Shown piece after piece: positions 25,827 to 34,013 of a stretch of 42,704 nucleotides of DNA. Numbering within the stretch: the first letter of the stretch is position 1; each line of letters opens with the position of its first letter. The stretch comes from an uncultured Clostridia bacterium (GTDB taxonomy: Bacteria > Bacillota > Clostridia > TANB77 > CAG-508): positions 1 through 42,704 of the forward strand of contig CAKPDO010000010.1 of assembly GCA_934148985.1 (NCBI GenBank). The letters are read 5' to 3'. A model generated the notes under the pieces. The model was not told the DNA's origin, made no database searches, and saw only the letters and a program-made list of their open reading frames with translations. Made by a program: the position numbers and the translations under genes.

Positions 25827-26168
25827 TCAAATTTCTTCTACCCAGTATCTATCATTCATACTTCTAGCTCCAGTAAACTTCAAAATTTGCATATCATCAT
25901 ATTTTTTCAAATTGTATCTTTTTAATATCTTTTGAAGTTTTGGACTATCCTCGTCAACTATTCTGTTTTTAAAAAAATCAAATAACTTCAATGACTTTTC
26001 GACATTATTTAGCAAACTGAAATTTCCAATTCCCATACAGCCATCATGTGTAGCTAGTTTTAATTCCTTTTCATTTATTTTGAAAATATACATATCATTT
26101 TCTTTTGTCAAAACTCCTAGTTCATAAATATTACCCTGTTTACTTTTCCATTTAAGAATCAAATTCAT
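25827..26168 (-). CDS. Small HipA N-terminal-domain-like protein (HipS-like)
   Basis: A 113-residue protein downstream of and overlapping the HipA-like kinase gene by four bases (ATGA), so translationally coupled. Its sequence pattern (NIYELGVLTKENDMYIFKINEKELKLATHDGCMGIGNF, then LKLFDFFKNRIVDEDSPKLQKILKRYNL) resembles the N-terminal subdomain of HipA, which is a separate small protein (HipS) in the known HipBST systems. There HipS has antitoxin activity. Similarity is moderate and the assignment rests partly on context. No HipB-like DNA-binding partner is visible nearby. Confidence 0.5.
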   Translation of the reverse strand: MNLILKWKSKQGNIYELGVLTKENDMYIFKINEKELKLATHDGCMGIGNFSLLNNVEKSLKLFDFFKNRIVDEDSPKLQKILKRYNLKKYDDMQILKFTGARSMNDRYWVEEI

Positions 26169-27148
26169 CTTTCATCGTCTCCTTTATCTCTTTTTATAAA
26201 AATTTCTCGATAAAGTTCCTCCATTTTTTTCTTCTTTTCAGAATACATATCTATAAAATATTTCTTGGTTCTTTCAGGAATTTCAATTTTAGTTTCTTGT
26301 GTTACTTTTTGTAAAACAACTTCAATCGAAAATCTTGCAATAACGCCTTTTAAATAATCTTTAATCCATGGCAAATCTTTATATTGTTCAATAAATGATT
26401 TTATATCAGTTTTGCCATTATCACAATATGTATAAATTGGTCTTTCTTTTCTTATACCACTGCACAAATCAAAATCATATGCTGGGAATAATCTTACATT
26501 TTTTCCGTCAATTCCAAGACACCAATTAAAATTATGATTATCTCTGTATTCCACAGTCTTTTTAAAAATTTCTTGTTTTATAAATTCATCAGTAACACTT
26601 TGAATTTGTGCTTGTGAAAAATGCCTTAATTTAAGAAATACCTTGATTTGCTCCATTCTTTTCGAGAAATCTTCTGTATCGCCTTCTTTGTTTGCATTTA
26701 ATATATTTGCTCCTTCCCAGAGTTCTTCCCCTTCTCTTTTTTCATCAAATGTAGCTAAGTATTCTAAATTTGTTTTAATTCCTTCCGTTTTATCATAAAA
26801 TTTAACAAAAAAATATTTTACAGTGTCTATGTCAAAAATAATATTTCCAATATATGGGACAATTAAATTATTGTATTTACAAATATGCATATTAGCTCTT
26901 CCATTATATTTTATAAAATCACAGCGTCTCGTAAATCCTCCATCGTATGTAAAATTTTTTATTAAATATTCTTTATCTTTAATGTTTATCCACATACTTG
27001 CTTGTTTGCATGGTCCAAGCTCATCTGTAATTATTTTATATTGTACTTTTGGCACTATAATGTTTCCTTTTTCATCTTTGCCAAATCTTTCAAACTCTTT
27101 TGGCCATTGGGTTTTATATTTAGATTTTTCTTCACTTTCAGATTTCAT
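26165..27148 (-). CDS. HipA/HipT-like kinase core protein
   Basis: A 327-residue protein resembling the kinase core of HipA family Ser/Thr kinases. The segment EYRDNHNFNWCLGIDGKNVRLFPAYDFDLCSG has the spacing of the HipA catalytic loop (D-x-x-x-N) followed by the metal-binding aspartate near AYDFD. An upstream lysine in SMWINIKDKEYLIKNFTYDGG could bind ATP. HipA toxins phosphorylate aminoacyl-tRNA synthetases; the target here is unknown. It lies downstream of der and overlaps the HipS-like gene. The HipB repressor is missing, so it may be an orphan or a HipA relative with another role. Confidence 0.6.
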   Translation of the reverse strand: MKSESEEKSKYKTQWPKEFERFGKDEKGNIIVPKVQYKIITDELGPCKQASMWINIKDKEYLIKNFTYDGGFTRRCDFIKYNGRANMHICKYNNLIVPYIGNIIFDIDTVKYFFVKFYDKTEGIKTNLEYLATFDEKREGEELWEGANILNANKEGDTEDFSKRMEQIKVFLKLRHFSQAQIQSVTDEFIKQEIFKKTVEYRDNHNFNWCLGIDGKNVRLFPAYDFDLCSGIRKERPIYTYCDNGKTDIKSFIEQYKDLPWIKDYLKGVIARFSIEVVLQKVTQETKIEIPERTKKYFIDMYSEKKKKMEELYREIFIKRDKGDDER

Positions 27149-27164
27149 TTTGCCTTCCCTTCAA

Positions 27165-27200
27165 AATAGAACCACTTAAAAAAAATTTAGTGGTTCTATT
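27165..27200 (-). terminator. Terminator after der
   Basis: A perfect 12-bp stem (arms 27165-27176 and 27189-27200) with an AT-only loop; the minus strand continues UUUUGAAG. It lies seven bases downstream of the der stop codon. Confidence 0.65.
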
Positions 27201-27206
27201 CATTAA

Positions 27207-28538
27207 TTAATTTACATCTTTTTCCAATTTTTCTCTAACAATTATCCTAATAGGTGTCCCCTCTAGTCCAAATTCTTTTCTTATCTGATTTACTAAATAT
27301 CTTTCATATGAAAAGTGGAACAATTCTTTTGAATTTACAAATATTACAAATGTTGGTGGCTTAATTGAAGCTTGTGTTCCATAAAATATTTTTAATTTTT
27401 TTCCTTTATCAGATGGTGGTTGAACAATAGCAATTGCCTCATTTATGACTTGATTTAATTGGCTTGTTGTTACTCTTTTTGAATTTTGACTATTTACATC
27501 ATTTATCATTCCAAAAAGTTTGTCTACTCTTTGTCCAGTTTTTGCTGATATAAAAATTATAGGTGCATATGATAAATATGATAATTTTTCATATATTGCT
27601 TTTTTATATTTTTCTAATGTTCCAGTATCTTTTTCATATTCATCCCATTTATTTACAACAATTATAATTCCTTTTCCAGCTTCATGTGCTTCTCCTGCAA
27701 TTTTTGCATCTTGTTCCGTAACTCCTTCATTTGCATCTATTAACATCAAACATACATCAGCTCTTTCTATTGCAAATAAAGACCTAAGCACACTATATTT
27801 TTCGATTTTTTCAGTAACCTTATTTTTTCTTCTAATTCCTGCCGTATCTATAAATAAATATTTTCCATTTTCATTTTCAAAATAAGAATCTATTGCATCA
27901 CGAGTAGTACCTGCAATATCACTTACAATATTTCTATTTTCTCCTAAAATTTTATTTACTAAAGAAGATTTTCCAACATTAGGCTTTCCAATTACTGCAA
28001 CTTTTATTCTTTCATCAAATTCATCTTCATCTACTTCTTTTGGAAGTTTTTCATAAATCTCATCTAATACATCTCCTATCCCTTGAGCATTGCTTGCTGA
28101 TACAGGCATAGGATCTCCCATTCCAAGTTTATAAAATTCATATATATCTGTTTCAAATTTTTGAAAACTGTCTACTTTATTACATACAAGTATTACTGGC
28201 TTTTTTGATTTCTTTAACATTACAGCTATTTCTTCATCTGCTGCCGTTACTCCTTGACGAACATCTGTTAAAAATATTATAACATCAGCTATATCTATTG
28301 CGATATTGGCTTGAAGTCTCATTTGAGTTAATATTACATCATTATTTTCAGGCTCAATTCCCCCTGTATCTATTAAAGTAAAGTTTCTTCCTCTCCAATT
28401 GCTTTCCCCATATATTCTATCTCTTGTAACTCCTGGCGTATCTTCTACAATTGATATTCTACTTCCTACTATATAATTAAAGAATGTTGATTTTCCAACA
28501 TTTGGTCTTCCTATTATGGCTACTACTGGTTTTGACAT
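27207..28538 (-). CDS. der: Ribosome assembly GTPase Der (EngA)
   Basis: A 443-residue double-GTPase with two complete G domains: GRPNVGKSTFF and DTPGVTRDR and DTGGIEP at the start, then GKPNVGKSSLV, DIAGTTRDAI, DTAGIRRK and NKWDEYE in the second. A C-terminal KH-like domain follows. Der is essential for 50S subunit assembly in bacteria. Length and motif order are normal. It has a promoter upstream and a terminator downstream, making it a single-gene unit. Confidence 0.98.
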   Translation of the reverse strand: MSKPVVAIIGRPNVGKSTFFNYIVGSRISIVEDTPGVTRDRIYGESNWRGRNFTLIDTGGIEPENNDVILTQMRLQANIAIDIADVIIFLTDVRQGVTAADEEIAVMLKKSKKPVILVCNKVDSFQKFETDIYEFYKLGMGDPMPVSASNAQGIGDVLDEIYEKLPKEVDEDEFDERIKVAVIGKPNVGKSSLVNKILGENRNIVSDIAGTTRDAIDSYFENENGKYLFIDTAGIRRKNKVTEKIEKYSVLRSLFAIERADVCLMLIDANEGVTEQDAKIAGEAHEAGKGIIIVVNKWDEYEKDTGTLEKYKKAIYEKLSYLSYAPIIFISAKTGQRVDKLFGMINDVNSQNSKRVTTSQLNQVINEAIAIVQPPSDKGKKLKIFYGTQASIKPPTFVIFVNSKELFHFSYERYLVNQIRKEFGLEGTPIRIIVREKLEKDVN

Positions 28539-28567
28539 TTTTTCACTCCTTTTCTTACTATTTTTCT

Positions 28568-28596
28568 ATTTTACTACATTTTTAGCCTTTTTGCAA
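28568..28596 (-). promoter_or_regulatory. Promoter of der
   Basis: TTGCAA (28596-28591), 17 bases, TAAAAT (28573-28568), about 30 bases from the ATG. Confidence 0.65.
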
Positions 28597-28692
28597 GAAT
28601 TATGTTATTTTAAATTTCGTGCCATATTCCATATGGCATTTTTAGTCTCATTTGTACCAACACCTTTCTCTTTTTGCTTTTTATATTGTACT

Positions 28693-28730
28693 AAAAAAAT
28701 AAGAAAATAGCAATATTTTTTGCTATTTTC
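28693..28730 (-). terminator. Terminator of the V-type ATPase operon
   Basis: Stem GAAAATAGC/GCTATTTTC (28722-28730 and 28703-28711) followed on the minus strand by UUAUUUUUUU. It lies about 40 bases after the atpD stop codon. Confidence 0.85.
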
Positions 28731-28769
28731 CTACATACAATTTAAATGCATACAAAAATAATTTTTTTA

Positions 28770-29381
28770 TTATTGGTTCTTTTTCACAACCTTAAGCCTA
28801 ACAAACTCATCTCTTTCTTCTTCTTCCAAATCCAAACTAATTTTTTTTGCAAGCCTTTCATCTCTTGGAATAATAACCTCTTTAAGAGCGTTAGACCTTC
28901 TTCCAAGTTTTTCAATAGCATTTTGAAGACGAGCCATAGTATTGTTAATTTCTGCAAGCTTTATTATTATTTTCTTTACCTCAATAAATTTTATAATACT
29001 TTCATCAACAGCTGCTGTTGTATTATAAAAACCATAATTAGGTGCTATTTCTAAATTACTTGAAATAACAGATGGAATGTCTACTCCCATTAAAGTTACA
29101 TTTTTAATATTTATTGTGTCATCATCTTTAATCGCATTTGAAATATCAATAAGCTCATCAAATCCTACATCTACAATTGCCTTTTTTAAGGTATCTTCAG
29201 CATCTTTTAAAATATCATTTAACCTATTTTGCGTATTCTTAGCTTCATTTTTGTAGCTTTCTAATTTATTTTTCAATATTAATTCTTTTTCTTCTATAAG
29301 CATTTGTCCATTTTTATATTCTTTTATAGAATTTTGTAGCTTTAGTAGGTTATTTTTCGTTGACAAATATATTTTTCCCAT
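28770..29381 (-). CDS. atpD: V-type ATP synthase/ATPase subunit D
   Basis: A 203-residue coiled-coil protein of the central stalk, last gene of the V-ATPase operon. The N-terminus (STKNNLLKLQNSIKEYKNGQMLIEEKELILKNKL) and the C-terminal helix (NNTMARLQNAIEKLGRRSNALKEVIIPRDERLAKKISLDLEEEERDEFVRLKVVKKN) match subunit D, the rotor shaft inside A3B3. It comes after subunit B, separated by two cores of the repeat element. Its ribosome binding site is weak (GGTG). Confidence 0.93.
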   Translation of the reverse strand: MGKIYLSTKNNLLKLQNSIKEYKNGQMLIEEKELILKNKLESYKNEAKNTQNRLNDILKDAEDTLKKAIVDVGFDELIDISNAIKDDDTINIKNVTLMGVDIPSVISSNLEIAPNYGFYNTTAAVDESIIKFIEVKKIIIKLAEINNTMARLQNAIEKLGRRSNALKEVIIPRDERLAKKISLDLEEEERDEFVRLKVVKKNQ

Positions 29382-29400
29382 TTTTTACACCACACTTTTC

Positions 29401-29458
29401 AAATTGGGAACAAAAAGAACCGGTCCCAATGGGTCAGGGCCCAAAAAGAACCGGTCCC
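29401..29458. repeat. Double copy of the GGGACCGGTTCTTTTT-family repeat
   Basis: Two direct copies of AAAAAGAACCGGTCCC (29412-29427 and 29443-29458) separated by AATGGGTCAGGGCCC-like sequence. The second copy runs into the atpB stop codon (29460-29458). Confidence 0.85.
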
Positions 29459-30775
29459 TATGATCCCAATATTTTCAAAAGTTCTTCCATCAAATTTAAA
29501 GTATCATCCATAGAACGGTTATCGCCACTATCTTGATTAACAAATTTATCTTCAAACTCATTTCCAAACTTTAGATATTTTTTATCCTCTTCAGTCAAAT
29601 CTGACTCTCCAAGTACAGTTGCTAAAGCTCTTACATCTTGAACCTTAGAATAGGCTGCGAATATCTTATCTGCAAGTTTAGAATGGTCTTCTCTTGTATA
29701 TCCTTTTCCAATTCCATCTTTCATAAGTCTTGAAAGTGACTGTAAAATGTCAATTGGTGGATTTATTCCTTTTTGATATAAATCTCTTCCTAAAACAATT
29801 TGGCCTTCTGTTATATATCCGGTTAAATCAGGTATTGGATGTGATATATCATCATTTGGCATTGTAAGTATTGGAATTTGAGTTATAGAACCAGTTCTTC
29901 CCTCAATCATACCTGCTCTTTCATAAATTGAAGCTAAATCACTATACAAATATCCGAGGATATCCTTTTCTGCTTGGAATTTCTCCCTTTAATGTTGATA
30001 CCTCTCTCAAAGCTTCAGCATAAGAAGTCATATCTGTTAAAACAACCAATACCTGGTAATCTAAATCAAAGGCTAAATATTCAGCACAAGTAAGCGCAAC
30101 TTTAGGTGTAAGTATTCTTTCGACTGATGCATCATTAGATAAATTTTGAAACATTACAACTTTTGAAAGTACACCATTTTCTTCAAAACTTTTTCTAAAA
30201 AATTCAGCCGTTTCAAACTCTGCTCCCATAAGACCAAATACGATTGCAAATTTTCCTCCATCTGTTATGTCTGATTGTCTTATTATTCTTTCGGCAAGTT
30301 CATTATGATTTAGTCCACTACCAGAAAAAATAGGTATTTTTTGTCCTCTTATTAATGTAATTAGTCCATCTATTGTAGATATTCCTGTATGAATATAATT
30401 ACGAGGATATTTTCTAGCAATAGGATTTATAGGATTAGAATTTATATCCCTTGAAATATTTGTTTCAATATTTCCTAGTCCATCAATAGGTTTTCCTGCG
30501 CCATCAAATATTCTACCTAACATTAACGGAGATAATTTTATTTTCAATGGTTCACCCATAAACTCTGTTTGTACTTCTTTTATATTAATTTCATTTGTTC
30601 CTTTATATACTTGGATTGTTGTTATATCATCATCTAAACGCAAAACATTTCCTATTCTTTTTTCACCATTTTTTAATGTTATTTCCACTTGTTCCTCAAA
30701 TGATGCATCTTTTGGCGTTTTTATAAATACAAGTGGCCCATTTATTTCTTCTAGACCTAAATATTTTATTTTCAA
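29458..30775 (-). CDS. atpB: V-type ATPase subunit B, read across a +1 frameshift at CGG
   Basis: The non-catalytic subunit of the A3B3 head. The first frame begins with a TTG at 30775 (GAGGTG seven bases before) and contains RIFDGAGKPIDG, FSGSGLNHNELAERI and LREVSTLKGEIPSRKGYP. It then meets CGG (29956-29954) and stops after RIFV. Skipping the C at 29956 continues as GYLYSDLASIYERAGMIEGRTGSITQIPILTMPNDDISHPIPDLTGYITEGQIVLGRDL, the normal second half. The restored protein has 438 residues. An in-frame extension upstream to 30823 encodes KEPVP from the repeat element and is not real. Without the shift neither half would make a working subunit of this essential complex. Confidence 0.87.
29953..29956 (-). 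other. Putative +1 recoding site in atpB (CGGA)
   Basis: Frame 0 is TAT CCT CGG ATA; dropping the C gives CCT GGA TAT TTG TAT, matching the conserved Y-P-G-Y-L-Y of this subunit. Frame 0 terminates after the CGG and three more codons. Confidence 0.65.
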
Positions 30776-30791
30776 GTTTTTCACCTCACTT

Positions 30792-30885
30792 GGGCACAAT
30801 GGGACCGGTTCTTTTTGTGCCAATTTTTAATTATTTAAATAATTTCAACCAAATTGGCACAAAAAGAACCGGTCCCATTGTGCCC
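30792..30885. repeat. Long inverted-repeat element (MITE-like), perfect 35-bp arms
   Basis: Arms 30792-30826 and 30851-30885 are perfect reverse complements containing GGGACCGGTTCTTTTTGTGCC. They are joined by a 24-base AT-only loop that is itself nearly palindromic (AATTATTTAAATAATT). It lies between atpA and atpB inside the operon. Confidence 0.95.
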
Positions 30886-30897
30886 ATCTCGCCAGAA

Positions 30898-32676
30898 TTA
30901 AATATGTTCCCTATATTCATCTTCCAACTTCTTCAATCTATTCTTAATACTAACATTAAAATCATCAATTTTTTCAATTTCATCGTTTTTAATATTATAT
31001 TTAATTTCATTATATTCTTCCAAAAGTCCTGTCTTTTTAATTTCAGAAATTGGAATTCCTTTATTAATCAATTTTAGGGCTCTGTCGTAGATTAAAATAA
31101 TAGTTTCCATCATTTTAAATTGTTTTCGAATAGGGACAGCAGTATCAATATCATTAAAAGAATTTTGCTGTAAAAAGCCTATCCTTATGCTGCTTGCAAT
31201 TTCTAATAAAAGTTTTTTATCATCTGACAAAACATCTTGTCCTACAACTCTTGCAATCTCAAGAAGTTCATTTTCTTTTTCTAATATTTTAACAATTTTG
31301 GTTCTATACTCTAAAAACTCACTGTCGACATTATCATCATACCAATCTGACAAATTATCTACATATTCACTATAACTTATATTCCAATCAATTGCTGGAT
31401 AATGCCTTGAATAAGCAAGTGTTCTATTTAGTCCCCAGAATACATGGACAAATCGTTTTGTATTTTGAGTAACAGGTTCAGAAAAATCCGAACCTTGTGG
31501 AGATACGGCACCTATAATCGTTACAGAACCTATACTTCCATTTAAATTTTCAACTTGTCCAGCCCTACCATAAAATTCTGATAGTCTTGATGGCAAATAT
31601 GATGGGAACCCCTCTTCAGCTGGCATTTCTTCTAGTCTTCCTGATATTTCACGAAGTGCTTCTGCCCATCTAGATGTAGAATCAGCCATTATCGCTACAT
31701 CATATCCCATATCTCTATAATATTCAGCAATCGTAATTCCTGTATATATTGACGTTTCTCTTGCTGCAACTGGCATATTAGATGTATTTGCAATCAAAAC
31801 TGTTCTATCCATTAGCGGTCTTCCTGATTTTGGGTCAGTAAGTTTTGGAAAGTCTTCTAGAACCTCTGTCATCTCATTTCCACGTTCTCCACAGCCTATA
31901 TATACAATTATATCAGCATTTGACCATTTAGCTAACTGATGTTGGGTTACTGTCTTTCCTGTTCCAAAACCACCTGGTATCATCGCTGTTCCACCTTTTG
32001 CTATAGGAAACAATGTATCTATTACTCTTTGTCCTGTAATTAATGGTTCAGTAAGTGAAAGTCTATTTTTATATGGTCTTTGTCTTCTAACAGGCCATTT
32101 TTGTGTCATATTTAATTCAAGTATCTGTTTTTCTTCATCTAAAGTTTCAATTTTAGCAATAGTATCACAAACAGTATAATCGCCTTCACTTGCTATTTCA
32201 ATAATCTTTGCCTCATTTTTAAATTTATTCATTATTTTATTTGTAATAATTTCATTTTCCCTTACTTCGCCAATTACAGAATTTAAAGTAACTTTATCTC
32301 CAATATTAACTTTTGGTACAAAATGCCACTTTTTTTCTGTATCAACTCCAATATTAGATGCACCTCTTTTAATAAAATCTCCATATTTATCTTTCAAAAA
32401 TTTTAAAGGTCTTTGGATACCATCAAATATATTGCCTATTATTCCAGGACCTAAAGTTAAAGCAAATGGTTCTTCTGCTCCAATTACTTCTTGCCCAATT
32501 TTTAAGCCTGTTGTGCTTTCGTAGACCTGAATAGTTGCAATATTTTCCGTTAATTTTATTACCTCGCCTAATATCTTTTCATCTGAAATATATACAATGT
32601 CATGCATTGCAAAATCGCCTTCACCCTTAGCTTTTATTACTGGTCCATTAATTGAAATTATATATTTCTTTTGCAT
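30898..32676 (-). CDS. atpA: V-type ATPase catalytic subunit A
   Basis: A 592-residue catalytic subunit. The P-loop is PGGFGTGKTVTQHQLAKW, with GCGERGNEMTEVL, MADSTSRWAEALREISGRLEEMPAEEGFPSYLPSRLSEFYGRAG and the A-subunit-specific insert (NIGDKVTLNSVIGEVRENEII) all present. It hydrolyses or makes ATP in the A3B3 head. The ATG is preceded by AAAGGAT. It follows atpE by four bases. It has no internal CGG in frame and reads through intact, in contrast to its partner subunit B. Confidence 0.98.
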   Translation of the reverse strand: MQKKYIISINGPVIKAKGEGDFAMHDIVYISDEKILGEVIKLTENIATIQVYESTTGLKIGQEVIGAEEPFALTLGPGIIGNIFDGIQRPLKFLKDKYGDFIKRGASNIGVDTEKKWHFVPKVNIGDKVTLNSVIGEVRENEIITNKIMNKFKNEAKIIEIASEGDYTVCDTIAKIETLDEEKQILELNMTQKWPVRRQRPYKNRLSLTEPLITGQRVIDTLFPIAKGGTAMIPGGFGTGKTVTQHQLAKWSNADIIVYIGCGERGNEMTEVLEDFPKLTDPKSGRPLMDRTVLIANTSNMPVAARETSIYTGITIAEYYRDMGYDVAIMADSTSRWAEALREISGRLEEMPAEEGFPSYLPSRLSEFYGRAGQVENLNGSIGSVTIIGAVSPQGSDFSEPVTQNTKRFVHVFWGLNRTLAYSRHYPAIDWNISYSEYVDNLSDWYDDNVDSEFLEYRTKIVKILEKENELLEIARVVGQDVLSDDKKLLLEIASSIRIGFLQQNSFNDIDTAVPIRKQFKMMETIILIYDRALKLINKGIPISEIKKTGLLEEYNEIKYNIKNDEIEKIDDFNVSIKNRLKKLEDEYREHI

Positions 32677-32680
32677 TATT

Positions 32681-33244
32681 TTATCCTTTCAATCTTTCCT
32701 CTATCATATTTAATAGAGTATTATCTATTATAATTCCCTGTTCATTATTTTCTAAAATACATCCACCTATATATTTATCTTCGATTTCTTTTATGTTTAA
32801 ATTATATTTTTGCGATATATTTTTTTGATACTTTTCTATATCTTTTTTAGTAATTCCAATACAGGTTCCTTTAAAGGTGTCCATTTTAGAAAAACCTTGG
32901 TCTATTGACTGAAAAAGAAACTTTTCATATTTTTCATTATTGGTAAAATCTTTAAGCTTTAAAATAGCCTCATCTTTCATCATTTCCCTTAGTCTGTTTT
33001 CCTCATCAATTATTTGTTTTTTACTGTTCATTTCATAATTAAAAACTTTTTTATTAAAATCTTTTTCAATTTTTTGAACATTTTTCAAATAATTTGCATA
33101 CTTTTTTTCTTCATACTCTTGTATTTCTTGTTCAATACTATTTTTGATTTCTTCTTCTACATTTTCATTTATTTTTTCATATTCGTCATTAGCTGTATTT
33201 TTAATGCTTTGTTCAAATTTCTTTAATTTTTCATTTATTCCCAT
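32681..33244 (-). CDS. atpE: V-type ATPase subunit E (peripheral stalk)
   Basis: A 187-residue protein with a long charged coiled-coil N-terminal half (KLKKFEQSIKNTANDEYEKINENVEEEI and onward) and a small C-terminal domain (DKYIGGCILENNEQGIIIDNTLLNMIEERLKG), the classic subunit E layout. It forms the peripheral stalk with the G/H-type subunit. The start was set at the ATG at 33244, whose GGAGG lies upstream; a TTG 18 bases earlier would place the ribosome binding site inside the gene. Confidence 0.9.
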   Translation of the reverse strand: MGINEKLKKFEQSIKNTANDEYEKINENVEEEIKNSIEQEIQEYEEKKYANYLKNVQKIEKDFNKKVFNYEMNSKKQIIDEENRLREMMKDEAILKLKDFTNNEKYEKFLFQSIDQGFSKMDTFKGTCIGITKKDIEKYQKNISQKYNLNIKEIEDKYIGGCILENNEQGIIIDNTLLNMIEERLKG

Positions 33245-33263
33245 TATTATTTTATCCTCCAAT

Positions 33264-33497
33264 TTATATAATTGTTATAAGTGGGACTTTTTTACTAAAT
33301 TTAATTTTATCAATCATTTCTGTTTCTTTTTCATATATACTCTTACTTATTACAAGTATCCCAATTTCTTTGTTTTCTATGACTTGTTTTATCTTGTCTT
33401 CAATATTATCATTTTCCTTAATTGTAATTCCTTGGCATCCTGCAAGTTTTAATCCTATTTCTATATCAGGGTTTTCTGTTATACAATATATTTTCAT
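33264..33497 (-). CDS. atpF: V-type ATPase subunit F, short form
   Basis: A 77-residue protein of the subunit F family (central-stalk regulator): KIYCITENPDIEIGLKLAGCQGI, then IGILVISKSIYEKETEMID, then KKVPLITII. Family members are about 100 residues and continue with a PG-containing strand and a C-terminal helix, which are absent here. No alternate-frame continuation is evident and no CGG is near, so the shortness appears real. A repeat element lies just upstream of its ribosome binding site (AAAGGAG). Confidence 0.82.
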   Translation of the reverse strand: MKIYCITENPDIEIGLKLAGCQGITIKENDNIEDKIKQVIENKEIGILVISKSIYEKETEMIDKIKFSKKVPLITII

Positions 33498-33522
33498 TAA
33501 AGTCTCCTTTTTCCCCAGCCTG

Positions 33523-33555
33523 GCCCATCAGGACCGGTTCTTTTTGGTCCCAATG
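33523..33555. repeat. GGGACCGGTTCTTTTT-family repeat between K and F subunits
   Basis: A short copy with CATCAGGACCGGTTCTTTTTGG and a second GGTCC closing a 5-bp stem. It sits between the stop of subunit K and the ribosome binding site of subunit F. Confidence 0.8.
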
Positions 33556-33559
33556 AGTA

Positions 33560-34012
33560 TTAAACTTTGCTTATAATCATAATAGCAATAATAAGGCCAT
33601 AAATTGCTATACCCTCTGCAAGACCCGCAAAAATAACAGTCTTACCTAATAAGCTTGGATTTTCACTAATTGCCCCAACAGCACTAGATGCAACAACAGC
33701 AACTGCTATACCTGAACCAATTGCTGAAAGTCCAATAGCCAAAGCTGCTGCGATTAAGCCCATGCCAGATGATGAAGATGTGCTTGAACTTTGATTTGAC
33801 TTTTCTCCTGTTATTTCTGGATTTACAGGCATTTCAGGCATATTAATTGCCTCTACTCCATTGTTGTTTTCCAAATTTATTGACGTTTCCACAACATTTG
33901 TATCTTTTGTTTCATTTAACGAATTATTTTTAGTTACTCCATAAACCGCTGTTGTAATAGCTGTTACCCCAATAAATAATATAATTAATAATATACATAC
34001 TTTTTTTGACAT
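33560..34012 (-). CDS. ntpK: V-type ATPase proteolipid subunit K with signal peptide and Ser-rich linker
   Basis: A 150-residue protein. Residues about 1-25 (MSKKVCILLIILFIGVTAITTAVYG) look like a signal peptide; about 26-80 form a polar, Ser/Asn-rich linker (QSSSTSSSSG near its end). The last 70 residues are a single helical hairpin: GLIAAALAIGLSAIGSGIAVAVVASSAVG and KTVIFAGLAEGIAIYGLIIAIMIISKV, with the ion-binding glutamate in GLAEGIAIYG. Most V-type K subunits have two hairpins and no such leader. I infer that the leader is cleaved or orients the hairpin. No obvious glutamine ligand typical of sodium-binding rings is seen in the first helix, so ion specificity is open. Confidence 0.9.
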   Translation of the reverse strand: MSKKVCILLIILFIGVTAITTAVYGVTKNNSLNETKDTNVVETSINLENNNGVEAINMPEMPVNPEITGEKSNQSSSTSSSSGMGLIAAALAIGLSAIGSGIAVAVVASSAVGAISENPSLLGKTVIFAGLAEGIAIYGLIIAIMIISKV

Positions 34013-34013
34013 T

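Noticed and set aside
28746..29054. Plus-strand reading frame opposite atpD
   Set aside because: It has no ribosome binding site or recognisable domain and lies entirely opposite a clear gene; AT-rich antisense frames are often open by chance.
30776..30823. N-terminal extension of atpB beginning with AQKEPVP
   Set aside because: It is encoded by the inverted-repeat element; the TTG at 30775 with GAGGTG upstream matches the family start.
33264..33497. Fourth CGG-type shift in short subunit F
   Set aside because: No CGG occurs near its 3' end and no family-like continuation was seen in other frames.
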